From the NCBI GenBank assembly GCA_902789245.1, contig CADAND010000002.1, positions 124,001 to 188,000 of the forward strand: DNA of 64,000 nucleotides. The letters run 5' to 3'. This document shows positions 8,656 through 16,742 of the stretch, piece after piece. How positions within the stretch are numbered: position 1 is the first letter of the stretch; each line of letters opens with the position of its first letter. Origin of the DNA: an uncultured Bacteroidia bacterium (GTDB lineage: Bacteria > Bacteroidota > Bacteroidia > Bacteroidales > UBA932). The notes beneath the pieces were generated by a model that saw only the letters and a program-made list of their open reading frames with translations, made no database searches and was not told the DNA's origin. The position numbers and the translations under genes are program-made.

Positions 8656-11600
8656 TCGACTCCAACATAAAGAAAGTTCTGGTGCTCGGCTCGGGCGCCC
8701 TCAAGATCGGCGAGGCCGGCGAATTCGACTACAGCGGCTCGCAGGCCCTCAAAGCCCTCCGCGAGGAGGGCATCCAGACGGTCCTCATCAACCCCAACAT
8801 CGCCACGGTGCAGACCTCCGATGGCGTTGCCGACAAGGTGTACTTCCTGCCCGTGACCCCCTTCTTCGTGGAGAAGGTCATCAAGAAAGAGAAGCCGCAG
8901 GGCATCCTGCTCTCGTTCGGCGGCCAGACCGCGCTCAACTGCGGTGTGGAACTCTACAAGAGCGGCATCCTCGAGGCGAACAACGTGCAAGTGCTCGGCA
9001 CCCCGGTACAGTCCATCATCGACACCGAGGACCGCGAGCTCTTCGTGGAGCGCCTGGATGAGATCGGCGTGAAGACGATCAAATCCCACGCCGCAGCCAA
9101 CCTCGAAGAGGCCCGCGCCGCTGCGCGTGAGGTCGGCTACCCGGTCATCATCCGCGCCGCCTACGCACTGGGCGGTCTGGGCTCCGGCTTTTGCGAGAAC
9201 GAGACGGAACTGGACGTGGTGGCCCGCAAGGCCTTCTCCTTCTCCCCGCAGGTGCTCGTCGAGAAGTCGCTGCGCGGCTGGAAGGAGATTGAGTATGAGG
9301 TCGTCCGCGACCGCTACGACAATTGCATCACGGTCTGTAACATGGAGAACTTCGACCCGCTCGGCATCCATACCGGCGAGAGCATCGTGGTCGCTCCCTC
9401 GCAGACCCTGACCAACGATGAATATCACTATCTGCGCAAGATTGCCATCGACATCGTCCGCCACGTCGGCATTGTCGGTGAGTGCAACGTGCAGTATGCG
9501 TTCAGCCCGGACGGCGAGGACTACCGCGTCATCGAGGTGAACGCCCGACTGAGCCGTTCTTCCGCCCTGGCCTCCAAAGCTACGGGCTATCCCCTCGCCT
9601 TCATCGCCGCCAAGCTCGGCCTCGGCTACGGCCTCTACGAGCTGAAGAACTCCGTGACCAAGACCACACCGGCCTTCTTTGAGCCGGCCCTGGACTATGT
9701 GGTCTGCAAGATTCCCCGCTGGGATCTGGCCAAGTTCAAAGGTGTGTCCCGCGAGATCGGATCCAGCATGAAGAGTGTCGGCGAGGTGATGGCCATCGGC
9801 CGCAGCTTCGAAGAGGCCATCCAGAAGGGCCTGCGCATGATCGGACAGGGCGCCAATGGCTTCGTGTGCAACAAGCCGTTCAACGGGAGCGATCTGGACG
9901 AGGCGCTCAAGACGCCGACCGATACGCGTATCTTCGCCATCGCCGCCGCCTTTGAGGCCGGCTACACCGTGGACCGCATCCACGAGCTGACCAAGATCGA
10001 CCGCTGGTTCCTCTGCAAGCTGGCCGGCATCGCCGCAACCTACCATGAGCTCGGCGCTTGCCGCAAGCTGACCGACATCAGCTTCGACCTGCTCAAGAAA
10101 GCCAAGTGCCAGGGCTTCTCTGATGTCCAGATTTCCCGCCTGACCGGGGCTCCTGAGGCCAAGGTGCGCGAACTACGTGCCTTCCTGGGCCTGCGCCCGC
10201 ACGTCAAGCAAATCGATACGCTGGCCGCGGAATTCCCTTCCTCGACCAACTACCTGTACCTGACCTACAACGGCGAGACGGATGATGTCTCTTTCGAGGA
10301 CGGCTCCAACACCGTCATTGTCCTGGGCTCCGGCGCCTACCGCATCGGCAGCTCCGTGGAGTTCGACTGGTGCGGCGTGAATGCCCTGAATACCCTGCGC
10401 AGCAGCGGCTACAAGGCCATCATGATCAACTACAACCCCGAGACCGTCTCCACCGACTACGACGTCTGCGACCGGCTCTATTTCGACGAACTGAGTTTCG
10501 AGACCGTGATGGAGATCTGCGCGATGGAGAAGCCCTACGGCGTGATCGTGAGCGTGGGCGGCCAGATTCCGAACAACCTGGCCGTGCCCCTGATGCGTGC
10601 CGGCGTCCACATCCTGGGCACCACGGCGCACGACATCGACCGGGCGGAGGACCGCAACAAGTTTTCCCAGATCGTGGACAAGCTGGGCATCGACCAGCCG
10701 CGCTGGAGTGAGCTGACGACGATGGCCGACGTGGACAAGTTCGTCGAAGAAGTCGGCTTCCCGGTGCTCGTACGTCCCTCGTACGTGCTCTCCGGCGCCG
10801 CCATGAACGTCTGCTACAGCAAGGAAGACCTGCGGATCTTCCTCGACATGGCCGTCGAGGTCTCCGAGGAGCATCCGGTCGTCATCAGTTCCTTCATGCA
10901 GCGCTGCAAGGAGCTGGAATGCGACGCCGTGGCCGATGGCGGCAAGGTGATCGCCTACGCGATTTCCGAGCACATCGAGTTCGCGGGCGTGCACTCCGGC
11001 GACGCCACCATCCAGTTCCCTCCGCAGAAGATCTACGGCATCACTGCCGCCAAGATCCGCAAGACCGCCGCGGCCATCGCCGCGGAACTCCATATCACCG
11101 GTCCGTTCAACATCCAGTTCCTCGCCACCGACAACTACATCAAGGTGATCGAGTGCAACCTGCGCGCCTCCCGCAGCTTCCCGTTCGTATCCAAGGTCCT
11201 GAAAGTGAACTTCATCGACCTGGCCACGCGCTGTATGCTCGGCCAGCGTCCGGAGAAGATCGACATCGACCCCTTCGAGCTGGACTACGTGGGCGTCAAG
11301 TGCTCCCAGTTCTCCTTCGCCCGCCTGGGCAAGGCGGACCCGGTGCTGGGCGTGGACATGGCTTCCACCGGCGAGGTGGGCTGCATCGGCGACAACATCA
11401 ATGAGGCCCTGCTCAAGTCCATGCTTTCCGTGGGACATCGCATCCCGCAGAAGTCCATCCTGATTTCTTCCGGCAACCCGGTCCAGAAGGCTGACCTGCT
11501 GAGCGCTTGTCAGTTGCTGTCGGATAAGAACTATACGATCTACGCGACGGGCGGCACGGCCAAGTATTTGAATGAGAATGGTGTCCCGGCCATTCAGGCC

Positions 11601-11855
11601 CTCTGGCCGAACGAAGAGAAGTTTGGCGCTCCGGCAGCTCTGGACCTGATCCGCAAACATGAAGTTGAACTTGTGATCAATATCCCTAAGAACTTCACGC
11701 ACAGCGAACTCAGTAACGGATATCAGATGCGTCGCGCGGCCATCGACTTCAACGTGCCGCTGATCACCAACAGCCGCCTGGCCACGGCCTATATACGTGC
11801 CTTCTGCGCTGTCCCGCAGGACGAGATCAGCATCAAGAGTTGGGATGAGTACTAG
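8652..11855 (+). CDS. carB: carbamoyl phosphate synthase large subunit
   Basis: Two tandem ATP-grasp synthetase units plus a C-terminal MGS-like allosteric domain, 1067 residues, the usual full length. The first unit starts at GSGALKIGEAGEFDYSGSQ, the second at the matching GSGAYRIGSSVEFDW (about residue 555), and the MGS domain begins near residue 935 (KSILISSGN, ATGGTAKYL). It produces carbamoyl phosphate for arginine and pyrimidines. Translationally coupled to carA by ATGA and overlaps the transporter gene start by 11 bases. Confidence 0.97.
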   Translation: MIDSNIKKVLVLGSGALKIGEAGEFDYSGSQALKALREEGIQTVLINPNIATVQTSDGVADKVYFLPVTPFFVEKVIKKEKPQGILLSFGGQTALNCGVELYKSGILEANNVQVLGTPVQSIIDTEDRELFVERLDEIGVKTIKSHAAANLEEARAAAREVGYPVIIRAAYALGGLGSGFCENETELDVVARKAFSFSPQVLVEKSLRGWKEIEYEVVRDRYDNCITVCNMENFDPLGIHTGESIVVAPSQTLTNDEYHYLRKIAIDIVRHVGIVGECNVQYAFSPDGEDYRVIEVNARLSRSSALASKATGYPLAFIAAKLGLGYGLYELKNSVTKTTPAFFEPALDYVVCKIPRWDLAKFKGVSREIGSSMKSVGEVMAIGRSFEEAIQKGLRMIGQGANGFVCNKPFNGSDLDEALKTPTDTRIFAIAAAFEAGYTVDRIHELTKIDRWFLCKLAGIAATYHELGACRKLTDISFDLLKKAKCQGFSDVQISRLTGAPEAKVRELRAFLGLRPHVKQIDTLAAEFPSSTNYLYLTYNGETDDVSFEDGSNTVIVLGSGAYRIGSSVEFDWCGVNALNTLRSSGYKAIMINYNPETVSTDYDVCDRLYFDELSFETVMEICAMEKPYGVIVSVGGQIPNNLAVPLMRAGVHILGTTAHDIDRAEDRNKFSQIVDKLGIDQPRWSELTTMADVDKFVEEVGFPVLVRPSYVLSGAAMNVCYSKEDLRIFLDMAVEVSEEHPVVISSFMQRCKELECDAVADGGKVIAYAISEHIEFAGVHSGDATIQFPPQKIYGITAAKIRKTAAAIAAELHITGPFNIQFLATDNYIKVIECNLRASRSFPFVSKVLKVNFIDLATRCMLGQRPEKIDIDPFELDYVGVKCSQFSFARLGKADPVLGVDMASTGEVGCIGDNINEALLKSMLSVGHRIPQKSILISSGNPVQKADLLSACQLLSDKNYTIYATGGTAKYLNENGVPAIQALWPNEEKFGAPAALDLIRKHEVELVINIPKNFTHSELSNGYQMRRAAIDFNVPLITNSRLATAYIRAFCAVPQDEISIKSWDEY

Positions 11856-12786
11856 CAGGCTCCCCTGGCATCTGCTGGCGCTCGTTGTCGTGGCCATCTG
11901 GGGCCTGACCTTCGTGAGCACCAAGACCTTGATTTCCGCAGGACTGGATCCTGCGGAAATCTTTGTTGTCCGCTTCTCGGTCGCCTACCTCGGCATCCTA
12001 GTCCTATCTGTTTTACGAGCCCGTCATGCCCGACCTGATCGGGCATCTCTCACCCTCCTCGCCCGCTCCTGGCAGGACGAGCTCCTTTTCGTTTTCCTGG
12101 GCTTGACGGGCGGATCGTTCTACTTCCTCACGGAGAACACGGCACTGGCCTACACCCAGGCAAGCAACGTGTCCTTCCTGGTGTGCAGCGCTCCGCTCTT
12201 CACGGCGCTTTTCTCCCTGATTTACAGGCGCTTCCGGCGCGACCGCTTCGCCGATGCCATGGAGCGCATCGGTTCCGGGTGGATGCTCGCGCTGGGCACG
12301 CTTCTGGCCCTCGGCGGCATGGCGCTGATGATGTTCGACGGGCAGCGCGTCCAGGTGTCGCTGCGCGGGGACCTGCTCGCCCTCGGAGCGGCCCTCTGCT
12401 GGGCGCTGTACAGCCTGTTCATCGGCAAGATCACCGAAGAATACGGTGCGCTCTTCGCTACGCGTAAGGTTTTCTTTTACGGCCTGTTGACGATACTCCC
12501 CTTCCTGCTCGGGCACGGTTTCGCGCCGCTGGAACTGTTCGCGCAGCCGGTGGTTTGGGGAAACCTGCTCTTCCTGGGCCTGTGCGCTTCCCTCGCCTGC
12601 TTCGTGGCCTGGAACATGGTGACGGCCCGGCTCGGCAACATCACCGCTGTCAACTACGTGTACCTGAACCCCGTCTTCACCCTGATCTCCGCCATGATCC
12701 TGCTCGGCGAACGCCTCACCCCCGCCGGCGCCATCGGCTCCGCCCTGATTCTCGCGGGCGTTATCCTTGCCGGCCAGCACTCATAG
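11845..12786 (+). CDS. EamA/DMT-family transporter
   Basis: About ten hydrophobic helices arranged as two EamA repeats (residues about 5-150 and 165-310) typical of drug/metabolite exporters in the inner membrane. The start ATG at 11845 overlaps the carB stop; an earlier in-frame start at 11797 would extend into carB and adds a charged non-membrane head. Sitting at the end of an arginine operon suggests export or uptake of an amino acid or intermediate, but the substrate is inferred from context only. A 27-nt palindromic repeat (12023-12049) is read in frame as RHARPDRASL at residues 60-69, in the polar loop after the second helix. Confidence 0.85.
   Translation: MSTSRLPWHLLALVVVAIWGLTFVSTKTLISAGLDPAEIFVVRFSVAYLGILVLSVLRARHARPDRASLTLLARSWQDELLFVFLGLTGGSFYFLTENTALAYTQASNVSFLVCSAPLFTALFSLIYRRFRRDRFADAMERIGSGWMLALGTLLALGGMALMMFDGQRVQVSLRGDLLALGAALCWALYSLFIGKITEEYGALFATRKVFFYGLLTILPFLLGHGFAPLELFAQPVVWGNLLFLGLCASLACFVAWNMVTARLGNITAVNYVYLNPVFTLISAMILLGERLTPAGAIGSALILAGVILAGQHS
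12023..12049 (+). repeat. 27-nt palindromic element, copy 2 (inside EamA gene)
   Basis: Begins GTCAT and ends ATCTC like copies 1 and 3. Stem arms ATGCCCGA and TCGGGCAT pair perfectly around a CCTGA loop. Compared with copy 1, stem bases have changed on both sides together, which keeps the pairing. Same reading frame as in argC. Confidence 0.85.
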
Positions 12787-12790
12787 AAAG

Positions 12791-12880
12791 CGAATTCCGT
12801 GATCGAAAGCACCCCTTTTTGTACACAGATATGCAAAAATCCGCATTCCGTGCCGGAAACTGCCATTTTTTGTGCACGGA
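12791..12880. repeat. two tandem 39-nt repeats, 51-nt period
   Basis: 12791-12829 and 12842-12880 match at about 28 of 39 positions, sharing ATTCCGTG, GAAA, CC and TTTTTGT.CAC blocks at the same spacing. In the second copy ATTCCGTGC and GCACGGAAT form a 9-bp stem around a 20-nt loop; the first copy has lost one arm. They lie between the EamA stop and the tRNA-Phe promoter. Function unknown. Confidence 0.6.
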
Positions 12881-12892
12881 ATCCAAATTAAA

Positions 12893-12924
12893 TTTGGTGG
12901 TTTCCCAAACAGTTCCTATATTTG
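12893..12924 (+). promoter_or_regulatory. promoter of tRNA-Phe
   Basis: TTTG at 12893-12896, 20 bases, then TATATTTG at 12917-12924: a close match to the Bacteroidetes -33/-7 consensus. The tRNA begins 18 bases downstream. Confidence 0.8.
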
Positions 12925-12942
12925 CAATCCCAAAACGCAACT

Positions 12943-13015
12943 GGTGCTGTAGCTCAGATGGTAGAGCAAAGGACTGAAAATCCTTGTGTCGGCAGTTCGA
13001 TTCTTCCCAGCACCA
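12943..13015 (+). tRNA. tRNA-Phe (GAA)
   Basis: Cloverleaf: acceptor GGTGCTG/CAGCACC, D-arm GCTC...GAGC, anticodon stem AAGGA/TCCTT with loop CTGAAAA and anticodon GAA at 12976-12978, T-loop TTCGATT, discriminator A. CCA is not encoded. The T-stem GGCAG/CTTCC has one C-T mismatch where a G-C pair is expected. A strong terminator follows 5 bases later. Confidence 0.95.
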
Positions 13016-13020
13016 CGGTA

Positions 13021-13050
13021 ACCCGCTCAATCTGAGCGGGTTTTTCTTTT
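13021..13050 (+). terminator. terminator after tRNA-Phe
   Basis: ACCCGCTCA and TGAGCGGGT pair over 9 bases around ATC, followed by TTTTCTTTT. Between this and 13214 no gene is seen. Confidence 0.9.
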
Positions 13051-13213
13051 TATTCTCACTTTTGTTCTCAGTTTTGGCAAGACCCACGTTTCTCTACTGA
13101 GGTCTACCGTGGGGTATTATTTTGTCGCTGTTCTAAGCCCAATTGTGGCACTGTTTGGGATTTTTGTCGTAATTCAAGCCGGCTTTTTTAGTAAAATTGT
13201 AGAAATTCGGCTA

Positions 13214-13870
13214 TCACGCTCTCAGATATCCGTTCCGCACTAGGTCTTCCCGGCTACGGACCTGGTTGGTGTAACCATCGGCAATGACAAAGAGGTTGTC
13301 GGCCACCCTGGAGATTGCGTCGTAATTATGGTCAGTAATGATGACGCCGTGATCCTTGGCGCGTTCGCGGATCATGGCCTTGACATCTTCAATATTCACC
13401 GGGTCAACCTGGGTGAAGGGCTCGTCGAGGATGTAGAAGGGGGCGTCGCTGTGCAGGATCAGATACAGTTCGGCCAGCCTTGCCTCGCCACCGGAGAGTT
13501 CGTAGATGGGCGAATCATAATGCCGGGAGAATTTCGGGAAACGATTGACAAAGGTCCAGTAGTTCACGCCATAGAGGTCAAATGCCCGGTGCAGTTTCAT
13601 TCCCTCCGGAATCAGTCTCCCCTGCGGCAAATACTTGATGGATTGGCCGATAATCTGACGGTTAACGGGCTTCTCATCGATACTCACCATCACATTCTCC
13701 ACCTTCAAACCACCCATCAGCGCGCGGAACATGCAGGACTTGCCGGCACCGTTCCGACCCAGCAGACCCGTTACTATCCCCGTCTCGGAAGTGATATATC
13801 CGCCGCTCAGGACCGTTTTCTCCCCGAACCGGACCACCACACTGTCCACTATGAGCCGATGCTTATCCAT
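13214..13870 (-). CDS. ABC transporter ATP-binding protein
   Basis: 218 residues from the ATG at 13870 (MDKHRLIV); an in-frame start 13 codons upstream would run into the preceding gene. Walker A GRNGAGKS at 38-45, signature LSGGE at 125-129, Walker B FYILDE at 145-150, and a switch His in IITDH near 189. It couples ATP hydrolysis to an unidentified transport or membrane process. The start overlaps the end of the membrane protein gene by 8 bases, so the two form a unit. Base composition is less GC-rich than the surrounding operons, consistent with transfer. Substrate not evident. Confidence 0.85.
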   Translation of the reverse strand: MDKHRLIVDSVVVRFGEKTVLSGGYITSETGIVTGLLGRNGAGKSCMFRALMGGLKVENVMVSIDEKPVNRQIIGQSIKYLPQGRLIPEGMKLHRAFDLYGVNYWTFVNRFPKFSRHYDSPIYELSGGEARLAELYLILHSDAPFYILDEPFTQVDPVNIEDVKAMIRERAKDHGVIITDHNYDAISRVADNLFVIADGYTNQVRSREDLVRNGYLRA

Positions 13871-14180
13871 GGAAAAACAGTGCAGTTGTGAGCAGAATGG
13901 AAAGTGCAAGGAAATCGGCCAGAATCACGCTAACCTGCAGTTTCCGGCGCGAAAGCCCTAGATTGATGTAGAAGAAGATGGAATCCCGGTCCTGGAATTT
14001 ACTTGCCAGATACATGATGATAGCCGTCACCACCACCTTCATGATAAAGCAATCCACAAAGAACGTGTAGGATATTTCACTCAAAAGGAAGCTCATGCAC
14101 ACCAGGTTGTACACAGCGCCGATGAGCAACTGCGCTTTACCATAGCGCCATGTAAGGAATATGCGGTCGCGAAAGGTCAT
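13863..14180 (-). CDS. small membrane protein, likely partner of the ABC ATPase
   Basis: 105 residues from the ATG at 14180 (MTFRDRIF); a TTG at 14225 would add 15 residues. Three hydrophobic stretches are visible: AQLLIGAVYNLVCMSFLL, FIMKVVVTAIIMYLA, and VILADFLALSILLTTALFF at the C-terminus. No family recognised. It is much shorter than a normal ABC permease, so it is either a small permease subunit or a truncated one. It precedes and overlaps the ATPase gene. Confidence 0.6.
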   Translation of the reverse strand: MTFRDRIFLTWRYGKAQLLIGAVYNLVCMSFLLSEISYTFFVDCFIMKVVVTAIIMYLASKFQDRDSIFFYINLGLSRRKLQVSVILADFLALSILLTTALFFHG

Positions 14181-14254
14181 CCAAGGGCGGTATTCAATCC
14201 AAACGCTTATCCCAACAAATATCAAGCCTGTAGCATATCACCTGCCAACCTTCC

Positions 14255-14273
14255 TGTAATACATCGTATTACA
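14255..14273. repeat. perfect small palindrome at the islet edge
   Basis: TGTAATAC and GTATTACA pair over 8 bases around ATC; a third TAATACA half-copy follows at once. It lies just inside the right-hand tRNA-like repeat. It may be an operator or a recombination site; not identified. Confidence 0.45.
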
Positions 14274-14304
14274 CCCTAATACACTTTCTTCCAAGCACCA
14301 CAGG

Positions 14305-14333
14305 AACCCGCTCAGACAGAGCGGGTTTTTTCT
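14305..14333 (+). terminator. terminator-like hairpin in the tRNA-Phe-derived repeat
   Basis: AACCCGCTC/GAGCGGGTT stem with AGACA loop and a T-run; a diverged copy of the tRNA-Phe terminator. The stretch 14226-14572 has no gene: it holds the palindrome, this repeat and the promoter region of the acyltransferase gene. Confidence 0.75.
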
Positions 14334-14545
14334 TTCCCGTCCCACTTCTGGTCCCAGTCGGACCGAATAACCGCTTTGTCTTTTGAGATACAGAATGCAC
14401 CTGAGCACTGGTCGATGTTATTCTTCTTTATACTCAAAGAAACAGAAGTCTGTCCACCCTGTCATTTTCCATCCATTTGAATTACTTCGGAGCATTCGCA
14501 CTTGAGCGGATTCTCTTTTCGGGTGGCTATTTCCAAATCTTTTTG

Positions 14546-14553
14546 CAACTTTG
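14546..14553 (+). promoter_or_regulatory. weak -7 element before the acyltransferase gene
   Basis: CAACTTTG, one base off the TAnnTTTG consensus, 19 bases before the chosen ATG at 14573. No clear -33 box. Confidence 0.3.
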
Positions 14554-14572
14554 CATTTCGTTTGATCTGGGC

Positions 14573-15601
14573 ATGAAAAGACAAGTATATCTGGACAACC
14601 TTAAGTTGTTTCTTACGCTTCTGGTGATTTTTCATCATGCGGCGCAGCCTCATATGCCAGGCAGTTACTGGCCTTATCATTTTTCAGATGATTCGATGTT
14701 GCTGCCCGGAATATGGCATTTCCTGTCCACGAACGCGTCGTTCTTCATGGGGCTTTTCTTTTTGATTGCAGGATATTTTGTTCCCAAGAGTTATGACAAG
14801 CAGGGCCCGGCACGGTTTGCCGGGAAGAAACTTGTCCATCTCGGAATACCTTGCGTGCTGATGACGGCGCTGATTTCGATCTGCCTTGTACATCGTTTTG
14901 AGATAGCACATATGTGGTTCCTGGAGAACCTTTTGTTCTTCTCCTTGCTTTATACCATATTCAGATTGCTCTTTCCGGCTCCTTTTTCTTTTGCGAAGAA
15001 GGGGCCAAGTATCTGGCTGCTGCTGGCAGTAGCACTCGGCATGGGCGCGATTGTTCAGATTGTGCGTCATTTCTACGCACAGGACTACTGGGTAGGCCTG
15101 GGCCACATACTCTTCTTCGAGCCCGCCAGATACGGCCAGTATGTGATCATGTTTGTCCTGGGCCTCTTCGCCAGCCGCTGCGATTTCTTCGAAAGGATGG
15201 ACAAGAAGACAGGACTTGCCTGCCTTGTAGCGGGAGGCCTTCTTGCCATCGGCAACTATCTTCGCGCTGGCGGCCCGTGGGACCACTTTGTCGGAACCTG
15301 TTTCGGTTTTTATGAGTCCATGATGAGCATTTCCATCAGCTTCGGCCTCATCTGGCTCTTCCGGGAAGGGTTGAACAGGAGCAACCGTTTTGTCTCCTGG
15401 TGCTGCGCCCAGACCATGTGGGTGTACATCGTTCACCTTCCGCTGATGGTGTGCCTCCAATTCGCATTCGATGGCCTCGTGATGCCCCCGGTTCTCAAGT
15501 TCCTCTTCATCGGCACGCTCTCCACCGTCGTCTCATTCGTCGTAGCCGGACTCATCACGTGGCTTATCTCCCTTGATTTTATACACGGAAATAAACTATG
15601 A
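14573..15601 (+). CDS. acyltransferase 3 family membrane protein
   Basis: 342 residues, about ten transmembrane segments. The N-terminal YLDNLKLFLTLLVIFHH matches the acyltransferase-3 pattern with the catalytic His at 21 or 22. Such proteins transfer acyl groups to sugars or lipids across the inner membrane. The ATG at 14573 is chosen because an upstream in-frame extension to 14477 would cover the promoter-like box. The stop overlaps the next ATG (ATGA), tying it to the tocopherol-cyclase-like gene. Acceptor unknown. Confidence 0.8.
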   Translation: MKRQVYLDNLKLFLTLLVIFHHAAQPHMPGSYWPYHFSDDSMLLPGIWHFLSTNASFFMGLFFLIAGYFVPKSYDKQGPARFAGKKLVHLGIPCVLMTALISICLVHRFEIAHMWFLENLLFFSLLYTIFRLLFPAPFSFAKKGPSIWLLLAVALGMGAIVQIVRHFYAQDYWVGLGHILFFEPARYGQYVIMFVLGLFASRCDFFERMDKKTGLACLVAGGLLAIGNYLRAGGPWDHFVGTCFGFYESMMSISISFGLIWLFREGLNRSNRFVSWCCAQTMWVYIVHLPLMVCLQFAFDGLVMPPVLKFLFIGTLSTVVSFVVAGLITWLISLDFIHGNKL

Positions 15602-16728
15602 TCATGACTGGATTCAACAAACACGACATTTCTCGCGATGCCTGCCAGCTCTTTGGCGCACAGGCCCAACAGGGGTATGACTGGTGGTGGCATTCTTTCA
15701 CCGGGCACGATGCCCTGACCGGAGAAGAGAAGACTTTTTTCATCGAATTCTTTCTCTGCAACCCTGCATCCGGGGGCGAGGAGCCTGTTTTCGGCCAACT
15801 GCCCGAAAACAAGGCTGCCGGGATCAAGCCGTCCTACCTGATGGTGAAGGCAGGAAGCTGGGGCGCGGACGCGGCGCAGCTGCACCGCTTCTTCGGCTGG
15901 AAGCGGATCGAGCTGGACTGGGGCGTGCCCTTCAGCATCAAGGCGGACGACTGTTTCCTGACGGAAACCGAGACCCGCGGACATGTCCGCGTGGAAGGCG
16001 CGGCGGAGCATCCCGAGTGGATGTGCGCTGACGGAGAGATGTCCTGGGACCTCCGCATCAGCAAGCAGGTTGCCTTCAACGTCGGCTTCGGTGCCGACAA
16101 AGTGTTCCGCACCGCAGAGGCATTCGAGATGTTCTGGCACGCGGAAGGGATGAAATCCGCCTACGAAGGCGAGGTGGTCTGGAACGGACGCCGCTTCCTC
16201 GTGCGTCGGGAAGATTGCTACGGCTATGCTGACAAGAACTGGGGCAAGGACTTCACCTCTCCGTGGGTATGGCTCTCCTCCTGCAACCTGACCAGCGAGA
16301 TCACGGGCAGGCGGCTCTCGGACAGCGTCTTCGATATCGGCGGCGGGCGACCGAAAGTGGGGCCGCTGGCGCTGCCGCGCAAACTGCTTTCCGCCTTCTG
16401 GTATGAGGGCGTGCCCTATGAATTCAACTTTTCCAAGGCCTGGACCCTCGTCCACACGGACTTTGACTGCCGGGAGACGGACACGCAGGTTATCTGGCAT
16501 GTCGAGCAGCGCAGCAGCTCCGGTCGCATGGTCACGGATGTGACCTGCGAGAAGAAGGACATGCTGCTGGTCAACTATGAGTCTCCGGACGGAGCCAGGC
16601 GCCACCGCAGGCTCTGGAACGGCGGAAACGGCGTTGGTACCGTTCAGCTCTATTCCCCAGACGGTACGCTTGTCGACCGTATCAGCGCCCGCAATATCGG
16701 ATGCGAATATGGAGAGTACGCAGATTAA
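15598..16728 (+). CDS. tocopherol cyclase/CrtC-like (AttH lipocalin-type) protein
   Basis: 376 residues without a signal peptide. The N-terminal GYDWWWHSFTG and central GYADKNWG (D212-K213-N214-W215-G216) are the hallmarks of the tocopherol cyclase and hydroxyneurosporene-hydratase-like family, a double lipocalin-like beta fold that binds hydrophobic prenyl substrates. No tocopherol or carotenoid genes are seen here, so the substrate is unknown; many bacterial members are uncharacterised. Translational coupling to an acyltransferase suggests a joint role in modifying a lipid or isoprenoid. Confidence 0.65.
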   Translation: MIMTGFNKHDISRDACQLFGAQAQQGYDWWWHSFTGHDALTGEEKTFFIEFFLCNPASGGEEPVFGQLPENKAAGIKPSYLMVKAGSWGADAAQLHRFFGWKRIELDWGVPFSIKADDCFLTETETRGHVRVEGAAEHPEWMCADGEMSWDLRISKQVAFNVGFGADKVFRTAEAFEMFWHAEGMKSAYEGEVVWNGRRFLVRREDCYGYADKNWGKDFTSPWVWLSSCNLTSEITGRRLSDSVFDIGGGRPKVGPLALPRKLLSAFWYEGVPYEFNFSKAWTLVHTDFDCRETDTQVIWHVEQRSSSGRMVTDVTCEKKDMLLVNYESPDGARRHRRLWNGGNGVGTVQLYSPDGTLVDRISARNIGCEYGEYAD

Positions 16729-16742
16729 GGTGGAGCGGAAGC

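Larger units (their letters stand above)
13001..14357. mobile_element. candidate islet at tRNA-Phe, flanked by a diverged tRNA 3'-end repeat
   Basis: The last 15 bases of tRNA-Phe plus its terminator (13001-13040) recur at 14286-14325 with 34 of 40 positions identical, and weaker similarity continues about 30 bases further in both copies. Between them lie a lower-GC two-gene minus-strand unit and a small perfect palindrome. This is the layout left by site-specific insertion at a tRNA 3' end. No integrase is present and the repeats have diverged, so it would be an old or decayed insertion, or else the relic of a duplicated tRNA-Phe. Confidence 0.5.

Noticed and set aside
10173..11924. 583-codon open frame antisense to carB
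   Set aside because: Same reason; carB is unambiguous and the antisense product is low complexity.
14286..14325. A second tRNA-Phe gene
   Set aside because: Only the last 15 bases and the terminator are present; no acceptor, D- or anticodon arm precedes them.
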